From SIG459 sp045538735 (GTDB lineage: Bacteria; Bacillota; Clostridia; Oscillospirales; Oscillospiraceae), in contig JAZSRY010000013.1 in the NCBI GenBank assembly GCA_045538735.1, positions 1-64,000 of the forward strand: a stretch of DNA of 64,000 nt. The letters run 5' to 3'. Every line of letters starts with the position of its first letter. The stretch's first letter is position 1. Under the pieces are notes generated by a model. The model saw only the letters and a list, made by a program, of their open reading frames with translations, was not told the origin of the DNA and made no database searches. Positions 50,191 through 58,716 of this stretch are shown piece by piece. The position numbers and the translations under genes were made by a program.

Positions 50191-51132
50191 TTATGTATTA
50201 TCCTCAGCGCAGAAATTGGGATGAGCGTCGATTATTGCAGCAACATCTTCAAAATATGCAATCAAACCTGTGTTTTCGTTTGTTTCCCGAAGCTCGTTGA
50301 TAACTCTGTCAACGGTGGCATTGGCCTTGGAAAGTTCCTGATAAAGTGTAGGCTGACCGCTGGAAATGTTGCTTAAGTCACCTGCTACGGCATGCAGTTT
50401 GGATACAATTGATTTTTGACTCAGCTGGGATTCATAAAGCTCGTATGCGCCGTCATTTCCCTCAAGATTGGAACATCTGCCGCTTAACAGGTAATCTTTT
50501 ATTGAGCTTAAGGCCACGAGATTTCTATATTTGGGATCTATTATGTCGAGAGCATATAAACTGTCGAGAGCGTCATTTAATGAATTGGTTGTTGCTATAT
50601 GCCGCTTATACATAGGTTGAAACTTTTTTTTGTCATACGCGTGAAGTTCAAAAAAGAATATGTCTACAGCCATCTGATACTCTTTTTGAGCTTCGGCAAA
50701 ATCCTGTTCATATTTTTCCAGTTGGGCGGGATAAAGCTCGCATTGCCTGCGATATTCTTCCATTTCCTTTTTATAGCGTTTTTTGACATCAGTTCGTTTC
50801 CTGATGGCTTTTGACAGAAGGAATATACCGCCAAGGGCTATGATAAGACCGAGAATGGATATAAGCAACGAGTCGGAAAATACTGCATAGGCAATTGCGG
50901 CAATTCCCACAACAGGCAATATTAAGAATTTGATCAATGAAGAAAGCGGCTCCGCCTTCAAAATGGGCTCTTGAGGAGCAAGAGGTTTATCAAGCTTTGG
51001 TTTGGGAGGACAAGCGCGCGATTTTTCGTCTAAAATGCCTGCATGATTATGCTGCATTTTCTTCTGTGTGTAAGCTGCACCCTCCAATTCAATGGCTCGG
51101 GATATATATGCTATCAAATCAACTGACGTCAT
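50191..51132 (-). CDS. membrane protein with coiled coil, unknown function
   Basis: A 313-residue protein. Residues 1-60 are soluble; two membrane segments lie near 65-107. A long charged helix (about 110-165; KKRYKKEMEEYRRQCELYPAQLEKYEQDFAEAQ-type pattern) suggests a coiled coil. The last part has YLLSGRCSNLEGNDGAYELYE near 223, a pattern seen in unnamed Firmicutes proteins. No catalytic motif is visible. AGGAGG lies 7 nt before ATG. It is a single gene, slightly more A+T-rich than its neighbours. Confidence 0.75.
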   Translation of the reverse strand: MTSVDLIAYISRAIELEGAAYTQKKMQHNHAGILDEKSRACPPKPKLDKPLAPQEPILKAEPLSSLIKFLILPVVGIAAIAYAVFSDSLLISILGLIIALGGIFLLSKAIRKRTDVKKRYKKEMEEYRRQCELYPAQLEKYEQDFAEAQKEYQMAVDIFFFELHAYDKKKFQPMYKRHIATTNSLNDALDSLYALDIIDPKYRNLVALSSIKDYLLSGRCSNLEGNDGAYELYESQLSQKSIVSKLHAVAGDLSNISSGQPTLYQELSKANATVDRVINELRETNENTGLIAYFEDVAAIIDAHPNFCAEDNT

Positions 51133-51270
51133 AAAAATGCCTCCTATAATAATCCTAAGGCTCAGATGCTTATATGCTTATATTATATATAAACGGATTT
51201 TAATGTGCAATAAGATTTCTTCAGTTGCTTTTAATGATTTTTACCGGCAAGATATCTGTTATGTAAACTA

Positions 51271-51305
51271 AAGTGACTCGTGTGTATAACACGGGTCACT
51301 TTTTC
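51271..51305. terminator. Terminator after spoVAE
   Basis: Stem AGTGAC-CGTGT / ACACG-GTCACT with one mismatch and a 5-nt loop. On the minus strand it lies just past the spoVAE stop. Confidence 0.75.
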
Positions 51306-51664
51306 TCTCTCGCTCGGAAAAGGAGGGAGAAGATTAGTCCGAAGAGTAAAGCGGCGCAGATGCCAGCAGCCGATGCGGTCAGGCCCCCTGTGAATACTCC
51401 GATGAGCCCATTTTCGTCAACGGCTTTTCTGACACCCTTTGCGAGAACATTTCCAAAGCCCGTCAGGGGGATTGATGCGCCCGCTCCTGCCCATTCAAGA
51501 AGAGGTTCATATACTCCAACTGCGCCGAGAATAACGCCGGCAACGACATATAGGCTCAAAATTCTGGCAGGGGTCAGCTTTGTTTTATCTATAAGAATTT
51601 GTGCGATTACGCAAAAGCCGCCGCCTATGGCAAAGGCTTTCAGGTAGCTTAGTAATATATCCAT
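51296..51664 (-). CDS. spoVAE: stage V sporulation protein AE (SpoVAE)
   Basis: A 122-residue membrane protein with four hydrophobic segments. The sequence fits SpoVAE(b): AFAIGGGFCVIAQILIDKTKLTPARIL at the start, YEPLLEWAGAGASIPLTGFGNVLAKGV in the middle and GGLTASAAGICAALLFGLIFSL at the end. It helps move dipicolinic acid into the spore and out at germination. Its ATG follows the spoVAD stop with no gap. spoVAC, normally the first gene of this set, is not in the window. Confidence 0.95.
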   Translation of the reverse strand: MDILLSYLKAFAIGGGFCVIAQILIDKTKLTPARILSLYVVAGVILGAVGVYEPLLEWAGAGASIPLTGFGNVLAKGVRKAVDENGLIGVFTGGLTASAAGICAALLFGLIFSLLFRAREKK

Positions 51665-52684
51665 TCACTTATCCTCAATCATTTCTATTGCAAGGGCGTG
51701 GCAGATTCCCGGTATGCTCTCGCCCTGCATTGAACTTACAGGACTCATAAGTGCTCCGGTGGGGGCAAAAAGCACCCTTTTCCACATTCCCTCACGCAGG
51801 CACTTTATAATATGCCCGCACAAAACGCTGGCCGCGCAGCCGCAGCCCGAGCCTCCGCAATGAGTATCCTGAGCGCGGATGTTGTATAGAAGCATTCCGC
51901 AGTCGGTGAATACCTTTGGCATTATAAGCCTGTCACGCTGAAAGAAATCCGCAAGTATCTCGTGACCGAATTTTCCAAGGTCTCCGGTTATGACTGCGTC
52001 ATAATACCCGGGATCTCTGCCGGTATCCTTGAAATGGGCTGTAAGGGTATCGTAGGCAGCGGGAGCCATTGCCGCCCCCATGTTGGAGCTGTCCGTAATG
52101 CCCGCATCAATAATTTTGCCGCTTGTGATATGGGTGATACGGGGTCCGATACCTTTGCGGGAGAGAATTGCGGCTCCGGAAGCTGTTGCTGTCCACTGGG
52201 CGGTGGGACTTCGTTGACCGCCATATTCAAGGGGAAGGCGGAACTGACGCTCTGCCGAGCAAAAATGGGAGCTTGTCATAGCGCAGATATTTTCGGCAAA
52301 GCCTCCGTCAATGAGCATTGCTCCAATACTTAGGCTTTCGCCCATTGTTGAGCAGGCACCGTATAAGCCGAGGAAGGGAATAGTGCTGTCCTTGGCGGCG
52401 AAGGATGAGCCGGTGCACTGGTTGAGAAGGTCACCCGCGAGGAGAAACTGAATATCTTTTTCCCGCATCCCCGCTTTCTTCAAAACCGTTTCGTAACACT
52501 GGCGGAGCATAGTGCTCTCCGCCTTTTCCCAGCTTTTTTCACCGAAATATGAGTCTGTGCTTACATAATCAAAGCGCTCTCGCAGAGGCCCTTCGCCCTC
52601 CTTCTTACCCACAACTGCCGCTTCAGCGGTAAAGCAAGGGGCTGATGAAAAACGGATGCTCTGCTTGCCTATATGTTTGCTCAT
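51665..52684 (-). CDS. spoVAD: stage V sporulation protein AD (SpoVAD)
   Basis: A 339-residue soluble thiolase-like protein that binds dipicolinic acid for the SpoVA channel. Family blocks include QFLLAGDLLNQCTGSSFAA near 84, GLYGACSTMGESL near 107, SSHFCSAERQFRLPLEYGGQRSPTAQWT near 138, and HCGGSGCGCAASVLCGHI near 280. GGGAG lies 9 nt before ATG. It starts 111 nt from the divergent deformylase gene. No spoVAC gene lies upstream, which is unusual for this operon. A sporulation sigma promoter was not resolved by eye. Confidence 0.96.
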   Translation of the reverse strand: MSKHIGKQSIRFSSAPCFTAEAAVVGKKEGEGPLRERFDYVSTDSYFGEKSWEKAESTMLRQCYETVLKKAGMREKDIQFLLAGDLLNQCTGSSFAAKDSTIPFLGLYGACSTMGESLSIGAMLIDGGFAENICAMTSSHFCSAERQFRLPLEYGGQRSPTAQWTATASGAAILSRKGIGPRITHITSGKIIDAGITDSSNMGAAMAPAAYDTLTAHFKDTGRDPGYYDAVITGDLGKFGHEILADFFQRDRLIMPKVFTDCGMLLYNIRAQDTHCGGSGCGCAASVLCGHIIKCLREGMWKRVLFAPTGALMSPVSSMQGESIPGICHALAIEMIEDK

Positions 52685-52738
52685 TGCTGTTAACTCCCTT
52701 TTTTGAGATAGTTTTTCCCGGGAAATAAAAATAATACA

Positions 52739-52768
52739 TTTACCGCAGCATATAAGCTGTAGTATAAT
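52739..52768 (+). promoter_or_regulatory. Putative promoter of the deformylase / glycyl-radical gene set
   Basis: TTTACC and TATAAT with an 18-nt spacer, 28 nt before the start codon. The -10 box is ideal, the -35 box is weak. Confidence 0.55.
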
Positions 52769-52795
52769 AAAGAAAAACTATGGAGGAAGCTTTCT

Positions 52796-53206
52796 ATGGT
52801 CAGAGATATAATGAAAGATCCGATTTTTCTTGGACGAAAATCTCTCCCGGCAACAAAGGATGATGTGGGCATTGCGAGGGATTTGCTTGAAACTCTGATT
52901 GCACATCGGGAGGGCTGCGTTGGAATGGCTGCAAATATGATAGGCGTCAGCAAAAGGATAATCGCAGTTAATGACGAGGGAAATTATCTTCTTATGCTCA
53001 ATCCCGTAATTTTGAAGTTTTCCGGTCCATATGAAACGGAAGAGGGCTGCCTTTCTCTCAGCGGCGTTAGACCCACAAGGCGCTATAAAAGCATAAAAGT
53101 TCAGTATGAGACCCTTAATTTTGAGAAAAGGATAAAAACCTTCACCGACTATACGGCACAGATTATCCAGCATGAAGTTGACCATTGCAACGGCATTTTG
53201 ATATAG
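52796..53206 (+). CDS. def: peptide deformylase-like protein
   Basis: A 136-residue metalloenzyme of the deformylase family, which removes formyl groups from new proteins. Motif 2 EEGCLS (near 82) and motif 3 QHEVDHCNGILI (near 125) are intact, giving the Cys and two His metal ligands plus Glu. Motif 1, normally GxGLAAPQ, reads GCVGMAANMIG, with Gln replaced. Length is short (usual 150-190). It could be a second, specialised deformylase. Its stop is 28 nt before the EFR1 gene, so it may be co-transcribed with the glycyl-radical set. Confidence 0.88.
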   Translation: MVRDIMKDPIFLGRKSLPATKDDVGIARDLLETLIAHREGCVGMAANMIGVSKRIIAVNDEGNYLLMLNPVILKFSGPYETEEGCLSLSGVRPTRRYKSIKVQYETLNFEKRIKTFTDYTAQIIQHEVDHCNGILI

Positions 53207-53234
53207 CTCAGGCTAGCTAAGAGGAGGAAAAATA

Positions 53235-53990
53235 ATGATAGTTTATTTCACCGGTACGGGCAACAGCCGCTACTGCGCCGAGGCTCTCGGATATTATCTC
53301 GAAGATGAAGTGATAGATTCCAGAGCATTTATAAAAGACGGCATTGCTGCGGAGCTTATAAGTGATAAGCCCTGGGTTTTTGTGGGTCCTGTTTATGCAT
53401 GGCAGATGGCTCATGTTTTTGAAGATTTTATCCGCAGCGGAAGCTTTTCCGGAAGCCGGGATGCATATTTCCTTATTACCTGCGGAGGCTCTATTGCAGG
53501 AGCGGGTAAGTATATGGAAAAGCTATGCGGTGAAAAGGGCTTTAATTATATGGGAACTCTCCCCGTAGTCATGCCCGAGAACTATGTGGCAATGTTCGCA
53601 GTACCCGATGAGGAGAAATCCACCAAGATGATAAGGATCGCCCGAAAGCGTATTGAAAAATATGCCTCTTCAATCTCCGAAGGGAAAGCATTTGAGGAAG
53701 GCAAAAAGGGTGTTATGGATAAATTCCTCTCAGGCGCCGTCAATATGGGCTTCTATAAAGGATTCGTAAGCGCCAAAAAGTTTTATACCACCGGTAAATG
53801 CATTGCCTGCGGCAAGTGCGTTCAGCTTTGCCCCCTGAACAACATCTCCATGGAAGAGGGCAAGGTTAAATGGGGAGATAAATGCACCCACTGCATGGCC
53901 TGCATTTCCTATTGTCCCACCGAGGCTATAGAATACGGAAAGGCAAGCATAGGCAAGAGAAGATACCGCTGCGAGAAATTCGAGGCTTAA
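53235..53990 (+). CDS. EFR1-family flavodoxin-ferredoxin fusion
   Basis: A 251-residue protein. The N-terminal 165 residues form a flavodoxin-like fold with the FMN phosphate loop FTGTGNSRYCAE. The C-terminal part has two 4Fe-4S motifs: CIACGKCVQLCP near 188 and CTHCMACISYCP near 215. It should carry low-potential electrons. The glycyl radical enzyme starts 15 nt after its stop, so it may feed electrons to the activase, which needs a reduced cluster. GAGGAGG lies before ATG. Confidence 0.88.
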   Translation: MIVYFTGTGNSRYCAEALGYYLEDEVIDSRAFIKDGIAAELISDKPWVFVGPVYAWQMAHVFEDFIRSGSFSGSRDAYFLITCGGSIAGAGKYMEKLCGEKGFNYMGTLPVVMPENYVAMFAVPDEEKSTKMIRIARKRIEKYASSISEGKAFEEGKKGVMDKFLSGAVNMGFYKGFVSAKKFYTTGKCIACGKCVQLCPLNNISMEEGKVKWGDKCTHCMACISYCPTEAIEYGKASIGKRRYRCEKFEA

Positions 53991-54005
53991 AAGGAGCGAT
54001 GAACT

Positions 54006-56591
54006 GTGGCGCTGACAAATGAAAAAAATCTGCAGATAGATAAGGATGTTTATGCCCGGGCAAATGAAATCGATACCTGCCCACTTGCCATAGAGCCCTA
54101 TGACAGGGAATGGGGTGTCGGTATATCGGGCAATACTCCCGAGCCTTCTCCATTCAGGAGGATTAACAACATTCTGAAGGTCACCGAAAGAACAACAAAC
54201 GGATTTGTATCCCCTGAAAGAGCGGAGCTGGTTACAGAGGCATATCTGGCTCATCCCGGCGAATCTCTTCAGATTCGCTGTGCCTACGGCATAAAAAATG
54301 TTCTCGAAAACACCCCCATCTATGTTTATGATGATGAACTCATCGTGGGCGGTCTTGGCTGCGATAAAAAGGGTGCGCCCGTTCACCCCGAGTTTGGCAT
54401 AGACTGGGTTTGCGATGAAATGCGTGACGGACTTATGGACTATAGTCCTCTGCGTACCCATGATTATTTCTCCTATACGGAGGATACTCAGAAACGTCTG
54501 GAGGCTATAGAGGGATTTTGGCGCAATAAATGTGTTGAAGACTATACGAATTCTCTTATTACCGATGAAGAACTGAAAGGCTCCCATGCGGGTAAGGGCG
54601 TATTTTTTGCCGACGCCTATATTTTCTGCGGAGCGGGTCATCTGGGTCTGGACTATGAACGCCTTCTTGGTATGGGATTTGGTGGCATCAGAGACGAGAT
54701 CGATAATACCATGATGAAACTGGACCTATCTAAGCCTGAGGATATAGAGAAAAGAGATTTTCTGCGGGCCGCTAAAATATCCAATGAAGGTGCCATAAAC
54801 CATATCCTTCGATATGGGAAGATCCTTCGCGAAAAAGCCGCCGAAGAAGAAAACATACAGCGCAAGGCGGAACTTGAAAAAATGGCAGCAAATTGCAGCC
54901 ATATAGCAACGGAGCCTCCGAGAACTTTTTGGGAGGCAATTCAGCTTGTCCATCTTGCCAACTGCATGATTTTGATTGAATGTAACGGTCACTCTGTTTC
55001 CTACGGCAGATTTGACCAGTATATGTATCCCTATTACATAAGCGATATTGAAAAGGGCATATCCACAAGGGAGCAGATGCAGGAGCTTATTGAGAATTTC
55101 TATATTAAGATCTGGGATCTCAACAAGCTCAGAAATCATGTGCTTATAAAAACCTTCGGCAACGGAGGAATTGGCGGACCCGCCCTGACCTTGGGTGGTC
55201 TGAAGAGCGACGGCAGCGATGGCACAAATGAACTCACCTTTATGTGCCTTGATGCCAATGCCCATGTGCGTGTGCCTAACCCCTGGCTGGCTGTAAGACT
55301 TCATAACAACACACCGAGGGAACTTAAAATCAAAACCGCCAATGTTATCCGCCTCGGCACAGGCGAGCCTAAAATTTTTAATGATGAGGTGACCGTTGAC
55401 AGTCTGATGTCCTCCGGCATAATCCGGGAGGAGGCCTTGGATTATCAGGTCGTTGGCTGTGTTGAGCCCGATGTTTCCGGAAAAACCTACGGCTGGCATG
55501 ATGCAGGTCATATGAATATGGCAAAGGTTCTGGAGCTTGCTATAAATGACGGACGCTGCTTCCACTGCGGGGAAAGCTGCCCACGATGGGAAAAATGCGG
55601 AGCGAAGGGGCTTCGTCTCGGTCCTCAAACCGGAGATCTTCGCAATATGACCGAATTTTCTCAGGTTTTGGAAAGCTATGACAGGCAGATGAAATATTGG
55701 TGCGACAAAATGGTTGCGCTTTTGAATGCTGTAAGCATAGCTCATCAGAATGTCCGTCCTTTGCCGTTCCTTTCTACTGTGATGTATGGATGTGTGGAAA
55801 AGGGATTGGACGTGACACGCGGGGGCACAAAATATAACTTCACAGGTCCACAGGGAGTTGGGCTTGGCACAACGGGAGACGGTCTGAGCACAATAAAACA
55901 GCTTGTCTTTGATGAAAAACGAATAAGCGGAACTGAGCTTATTCAGGCAGCTGAAGATAACTGGCTTGGTCATGAAACGCTTTACGCTCTTGTAAACAGT
56001 AAAAAGGTTCATCACTACGGCAATGACGATGACTATGCGGATGAGCTTACAAAGTTTGCTATGGATACCTACTGCAAGCATATTGAACGCAGACCCAATT
56101 CTCACGGAGGATTTTTCCAGCCGGGCTGTTATAGTGTAACGGTCAATGTGGCTCATGGCGGAAAGCAGTGGGCATCAATAGAAGGACGCACGGCCTTTGA
56201 GCCCCTTTCCGACTGCATGGGTGCGGTTCATACTCACAGAGGCAGTCATGATGTTTGCGGACCTACTGCGATTTGCCGTTCTGTTACAAAGATGGATCAT
56301 GCGCGGGCAACCAACGGCACTCTTCTCAACTGGAAGTTCAGCCCATCTGCTCTCGAAGGTGATGTGGGCAGAGATAACTTCATATCCCTTATTGAGGAAT
56401 ATGTTTATCGCAGGGGAATGCATAGCCAGTTTTCCGTGACAAGTCAGGAAACTCTGCTCAACGCTCAGAAAAATCCCGAGAAATACAGGGACCTGCTTGT
56501 CCGTGTCGCGGGCTACAGTGCGTATTTTGTGGAGCTGAGCAAGGAATTGCAGGACGATATTATAGGCAGAACAAGCCTTTCTTTTGATTGA
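54006..56591 (+). CDS. glycyl radical enzyme of unknown substrate (glycerol/diol dehydratase-like)
   Basis: An 861-residue enzyme of the pyruvate formate-lyase superfamily. The radical glycine lies in RVAGYSAYF (G836), 25 residues from the end. The active-site cysteine is in GCVEP (C485, E487). H212, H329, S330 and D499 (in GWHD) fit, by spacing, the glycerol-binding residues H164, H281, S282 and D447 of Clostridium butyricum glycerol dehydratase (C433/E435). The Asn expected eight residues before H212 is Ala. A four-cysteine insert, CFHCGESC...KC (518-531), is unusual. The start is GTG with AAGGAG upstream. The activase follows 9 nt on. Diol dehydration is an inference; other lyase reactions remain possible. 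Confidence 0.9.
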   Translation: MALTNEKNLQIDKDVYARANEIDTCPLAIEPYDREWGVGISGNTPEPSPFRRINNILKVTERTTNGFVSPERAELVTEAYLAHPGESLQIRCAYGIKNVLENTPIYVYDDELIVGGLGCDKKGAPVHPEFGIDWVCDEMRDGLMDYSPLRTHDYFSYTEDTQKRLEAIEGFWRNKCVEDYTNSLITDEELKGSHAGKGVFFADAYIFCGAGHLGLDYERLLGMGFGGIRDEIDNTMMKLDLSKPEDIEKRDFLRAAKISNEGAINHILRYGKILREKAAEEENIQRKAELEKMAANCSHIATEPPRTFWEAIQLVHLANCMILIECNGHSVSYGRFDQYMYPYYISDIEKGISTREQMQELIENFYIKIWDLNKLRNHVLIKTFGNGGIGGPALTLGGLKSDGSDGTNELTFMCLDANAHVRVPNPWLAVRLHNNTPRELKIKTANVIRLGTGEPKIFNDEVTVDSLMSSGIIREEALDYQVVGCVEPDVSGKTYGWHDAGHMNMAKVLELAINDGRCFHCGESCPRWEKCGAKGLRLGPQTGDLRNMTEFSQVLESYDRQMKYWCDKMVALLNAVSIAHQNVRPLPFLSTVMYGCVEKGLDVTRGGTKYNFTGPQGVGLGTTGDGLSTIKQLVFDEKRISGTELIQAAEDNWLGHETLYALVNSKKVHHYGNDDDYADELTKFAMDTYCKHIERRPNSHGGFFQPGCYSVTVNVAHGGKQWASIEGRTAFEPLSDCMGAVHTHRGSHDVCGPTAICRSVTKMDHARATNGTLLNWKFSPSALEGDVGRDNFISLIEEYVYRRGMHSQFSVTSQETLLNAQKNPEKYRDLLVRVAGYSAYFVELSKELQDDIIGRTSLSFD

Positions 56592-56600
56592 GAGGGAAAG

Positions 56601-57584
56601 ATGAACAGCAGTAAAAATGCAAAAGCATTGGTGTTCAACACTCAGGCCTACACAATTCACGATGGACCAGGCATACGCACAGAGATCTTCTTCAAGGGCT
56701 GTCCTCTTAATTGCCCCTGGTGCTCCAATCCTGAGGGAATTTCCCTCAATTCAGAACCGGGCTTTTATCCCTCCAGATGTCTTGGAAAAGATAAATGCGG
56801 ACTTTGCCTTCAGTCCTGCCCGGCAGAGAATTCTCCATTGAAGTTTGATGAAAGGGGAATAATAATCCCCGTATCTGCAGCTTCGGAGTGTGCAAACTGC
56901 TATGAATGCGCCGATTGCTGCCCCTCCGAGGCAATAATTTCCTGGGGCAGAGAAATGAGCGTCGGGCAGATAATGGATATGCTGGAGCGGGACAGAAGCT
57001 TTTTTGAGAGAAGCGGCGGTGGAGTGACCCTCTCGGGGGGAGAAGTTCTTCTCCAATGGCCCTTTGCCGCCGAGCTTCTGAGGGAGTGCAAAAAGGCATC
57101 CTTCAATACCTGCCTTGAAAGCGCGTTGTTTGTTTCCCGGGAGAGTATGGAGGCTGTACTTCCTTACACGGATCTTCTCATCACGGACATAAAGTATATG
57201 GATTCTTCGCGCCATAAGGCATCGGTGGGAGCGCCCAACGACAGGATAATAGGGAATATTCTCTTTGCCGCGTCTGAAGCTATCCCGATGATTATAAGAA
57301 CACCAATCATACCCGGGTGGAACGATGATGAGGAAAACCTGCTTGCCATCGCCGAATTCATAAGGGAGAATTTGTCCCATTGCCTTGTGCAGTATCAGCT
57401 GCTTCCTTACCGTCCCCTTGGAATTGAAAAATATGAAAGCCTCGGCAGAGAATATCCTATGAGAGACGCTGATATGCCCTCAAAGGAGGAGCGGGAAGGA
57501 AAGCTTCTGAGATTGCAAAAGCTGATTGCGGAGCGTTACGACCTGCCGGTAGAGATTGGGGCATCCAAAGCTGTAAAGAGGTGA
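56601..57584 (+). CDS. glycyl radical enzyme activase (radical SAM)
   Basis: A 327-residue radical SAM protein that puts the radical on the preceding enzyme. IHDGPGIRTEIFFKGCPLNCPWCSNPE (near 19) holds the CxxxCxxC cluster motif. A ferredoxin-like insert with two further cluster sets, CGLCLQSCP near 71 and CANCYECADCCP near 97, sits after it, as in activases of dehydratase-type enzymes but not of PFL. LSGGEVLLQ is the SAM-binding GGE motif. The GldA-like gene starts 4 nt downstream. Confidence 0.94.
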   Translation: MNSSKNAKALVFNTQAYTIHDGPGIRTEIFFKGCPLNCPWCSNPEGISLNSEPGFYPSRCLGKDKCGLCLQSCPAENSPLKFDERGIIIPVSAASECANCYECADCCPSEAIISWGREMSVGQIMDMLERDRSFFERSGGGVTLSGGEVLLQWPFAAELLRECKKASFNTCLESALFVSRESMEAVLPYTDLLITDIKYMDSSRHKASVGAPNDRIIGNILFAASEAIPMIIRTPIIPGWNDDEENLLAIAEFIRENLSHCLVQYQLLPYRPLGIEKYESLGREYPMRDADMPSKEEREGKLLRLQKLIAERYDLPVEIGASKAVKR

Positions 57585-57588
57585 GAAA

Positions 57589-58668
57589 ATGAGAATTTCT
57601 CTTCAGGGACCAAATAAATATATTCAGGACAGAGCTTTGCTGCCGCAGCTTGGGGCATATGCTTCAACAATGGGTAAAAGGGCATTGTTGCTTTTGAGCC
57701 GCGGAGGGGAGCAAAGGTTTGGAAAAACAATAATAGACAGCTTTGATAAAAGCGGCTGCGGTATGGAAAGCTGCATTTTTTCCGGAGATATCAATTACAG
57801 AGAAATTGAGAGAGTAGTTTCCGAAATTGAGCGGCTTGACTGTGACACCGTCATCGGTCTTGGGGGCGGAAGAGTTCTTGATACCGCAAGAGCGGCTGCG
57901 GATATTGCGGAGAAAAAACTGATTATCGTCCCGACAACTGCTTCCAATGATGCGCCCTGCAGCGCTGTTGCCGTTATCCACGATGAGAATGGAAAGACGG
58001 TGGAGGTCAGGTCCGTTTCAAGAAATCCTGACCTTGTGCTTATGGATACGGATATAATTGCGGCAGCGCCGGCTAAATACCTGAGCGCCGGAATCGGAGA
58101 TGCGCTGGCAACCTATTATGAAGCCCGCGCCAATGCGGATAGAGAAAAGAGCGTTAATAAGGGAAATTATTCAAAAATAACTGCACTTGCCATGAGCAGC
58201 CTTTGCAGAGACATTCTTTTTGAATACGGTGAGGAAGCGATGAAGGCGGCAGGCAGCGGAGAGCCAAGCTATGCTTTCGAGCAGGTGGTTCACGCGGCAA
58301 GCTTTCTGAGCGGATACGGATTTGAAAACGGCGGTGTTGCTGCCGCCCATGCTATCAACGAGGGATTTTCGGTTCTGAGCCGCTGCAGCGAAATTCTTCA
58401 TGGCGACCTTGTTGGCTTCGGTATTCTTGCACAGCTGGAGCTTGAAAATTCCTCGGAAGAGGAAAAGGAATGTTTGAGAGAGTTTATGGGTAAAGTGGGG
58501 CTTTCTGTGTGCCTTTCCGATTTGGGGCTTTCTGATCTGGGAAAGGATGAGCTGATGCTTGTGGCTTCCGCCGCGGCAGCCGCTCCGCCAATGAAGAATA
58601 TGCCCTTTGATGTGAGTGCGGAGGATGTATTTGAGGCTATTATAAAAGCTGACGGACAAAGCGTATAA
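57589..58668 (+). CDS. gldA: GldA-like iron/zinc-dependent alcohol dehydrogenase
   Basis: A 359-residue member of the glycerol dehydrogenase group. GLGGGRVLDTAR near 92 binds NAD, and VPTTASNDAPCSA near 118 follows. Metal ligands appear as Asp in SAGIGDALATYYEA near 167, His in GVAAAHAINEG near 250 and His in EILHGDLVGFG near 268. The family oxidises glycerol to dihydroxyacetone or related diols. Its place right after a dehydratase-like radical enzyme suggests oxidation or reduction of the same diol or its product. AGGTGAG overlaps the activase stop. It ends the cluster and is followed by a strong terminator. Confidence 0.85.
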   Translation: MRISLQGPNKYIQDRALLPQLGAYASTMGKRALLLLSRGGEQRFGKTIIDSFDKSGCGMESCIFSGDINYREIERVVSEIERLDCDTVIGLGGGRVLDTARAAADIAEKKLIIVPTTASNDAPCSAVAVIHDENGKTVEVRSVSRNPDLVLMDTDIIAAAPAKYLSAGIGDALATYYEARANADREKSVNKGNYSKITALAMSSLCRDILFEYGEEAMKAAGSGEPSYAFEQVVHAASFLSGYGFENGGVAAAHAINEGFSVLSRCSEILHGDLVGFGILAQLELENSSEEEKECLREFMGKVGLSVCLSDLGLSDLGKDELMLVASAAAAAPPMKNMPFDVSAEDVFEAIIKADGQSV

Positions 58669-58672
58669 ATAT

Positions 58673-58705
58673 AAAAGGCGTGCTGCTTAATGCAGCACGC
58701 CTTTT
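58673..58705. terminator. Bidirectional terminator between gldA-like and NSS transporter genes
   Basis: A 14-bp perfect stem AAAAGGCGTGCTGC / GCAGCACGCCTTTT with a 5-nt loop between convergent genes. Confidence 0.92.
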
Positions 58706-58716
58706 AAACTTGTTTT

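Noticed and set aside
52690..52953. Minus-strand 87-codon frame upstream of spoVAD as a possible spoVAC
   Set aside because: It overlaps the deformylase gene on the other strand, has no SpoVAC-like membrane pattern and is too short (SpoVAC is about 150 residues).
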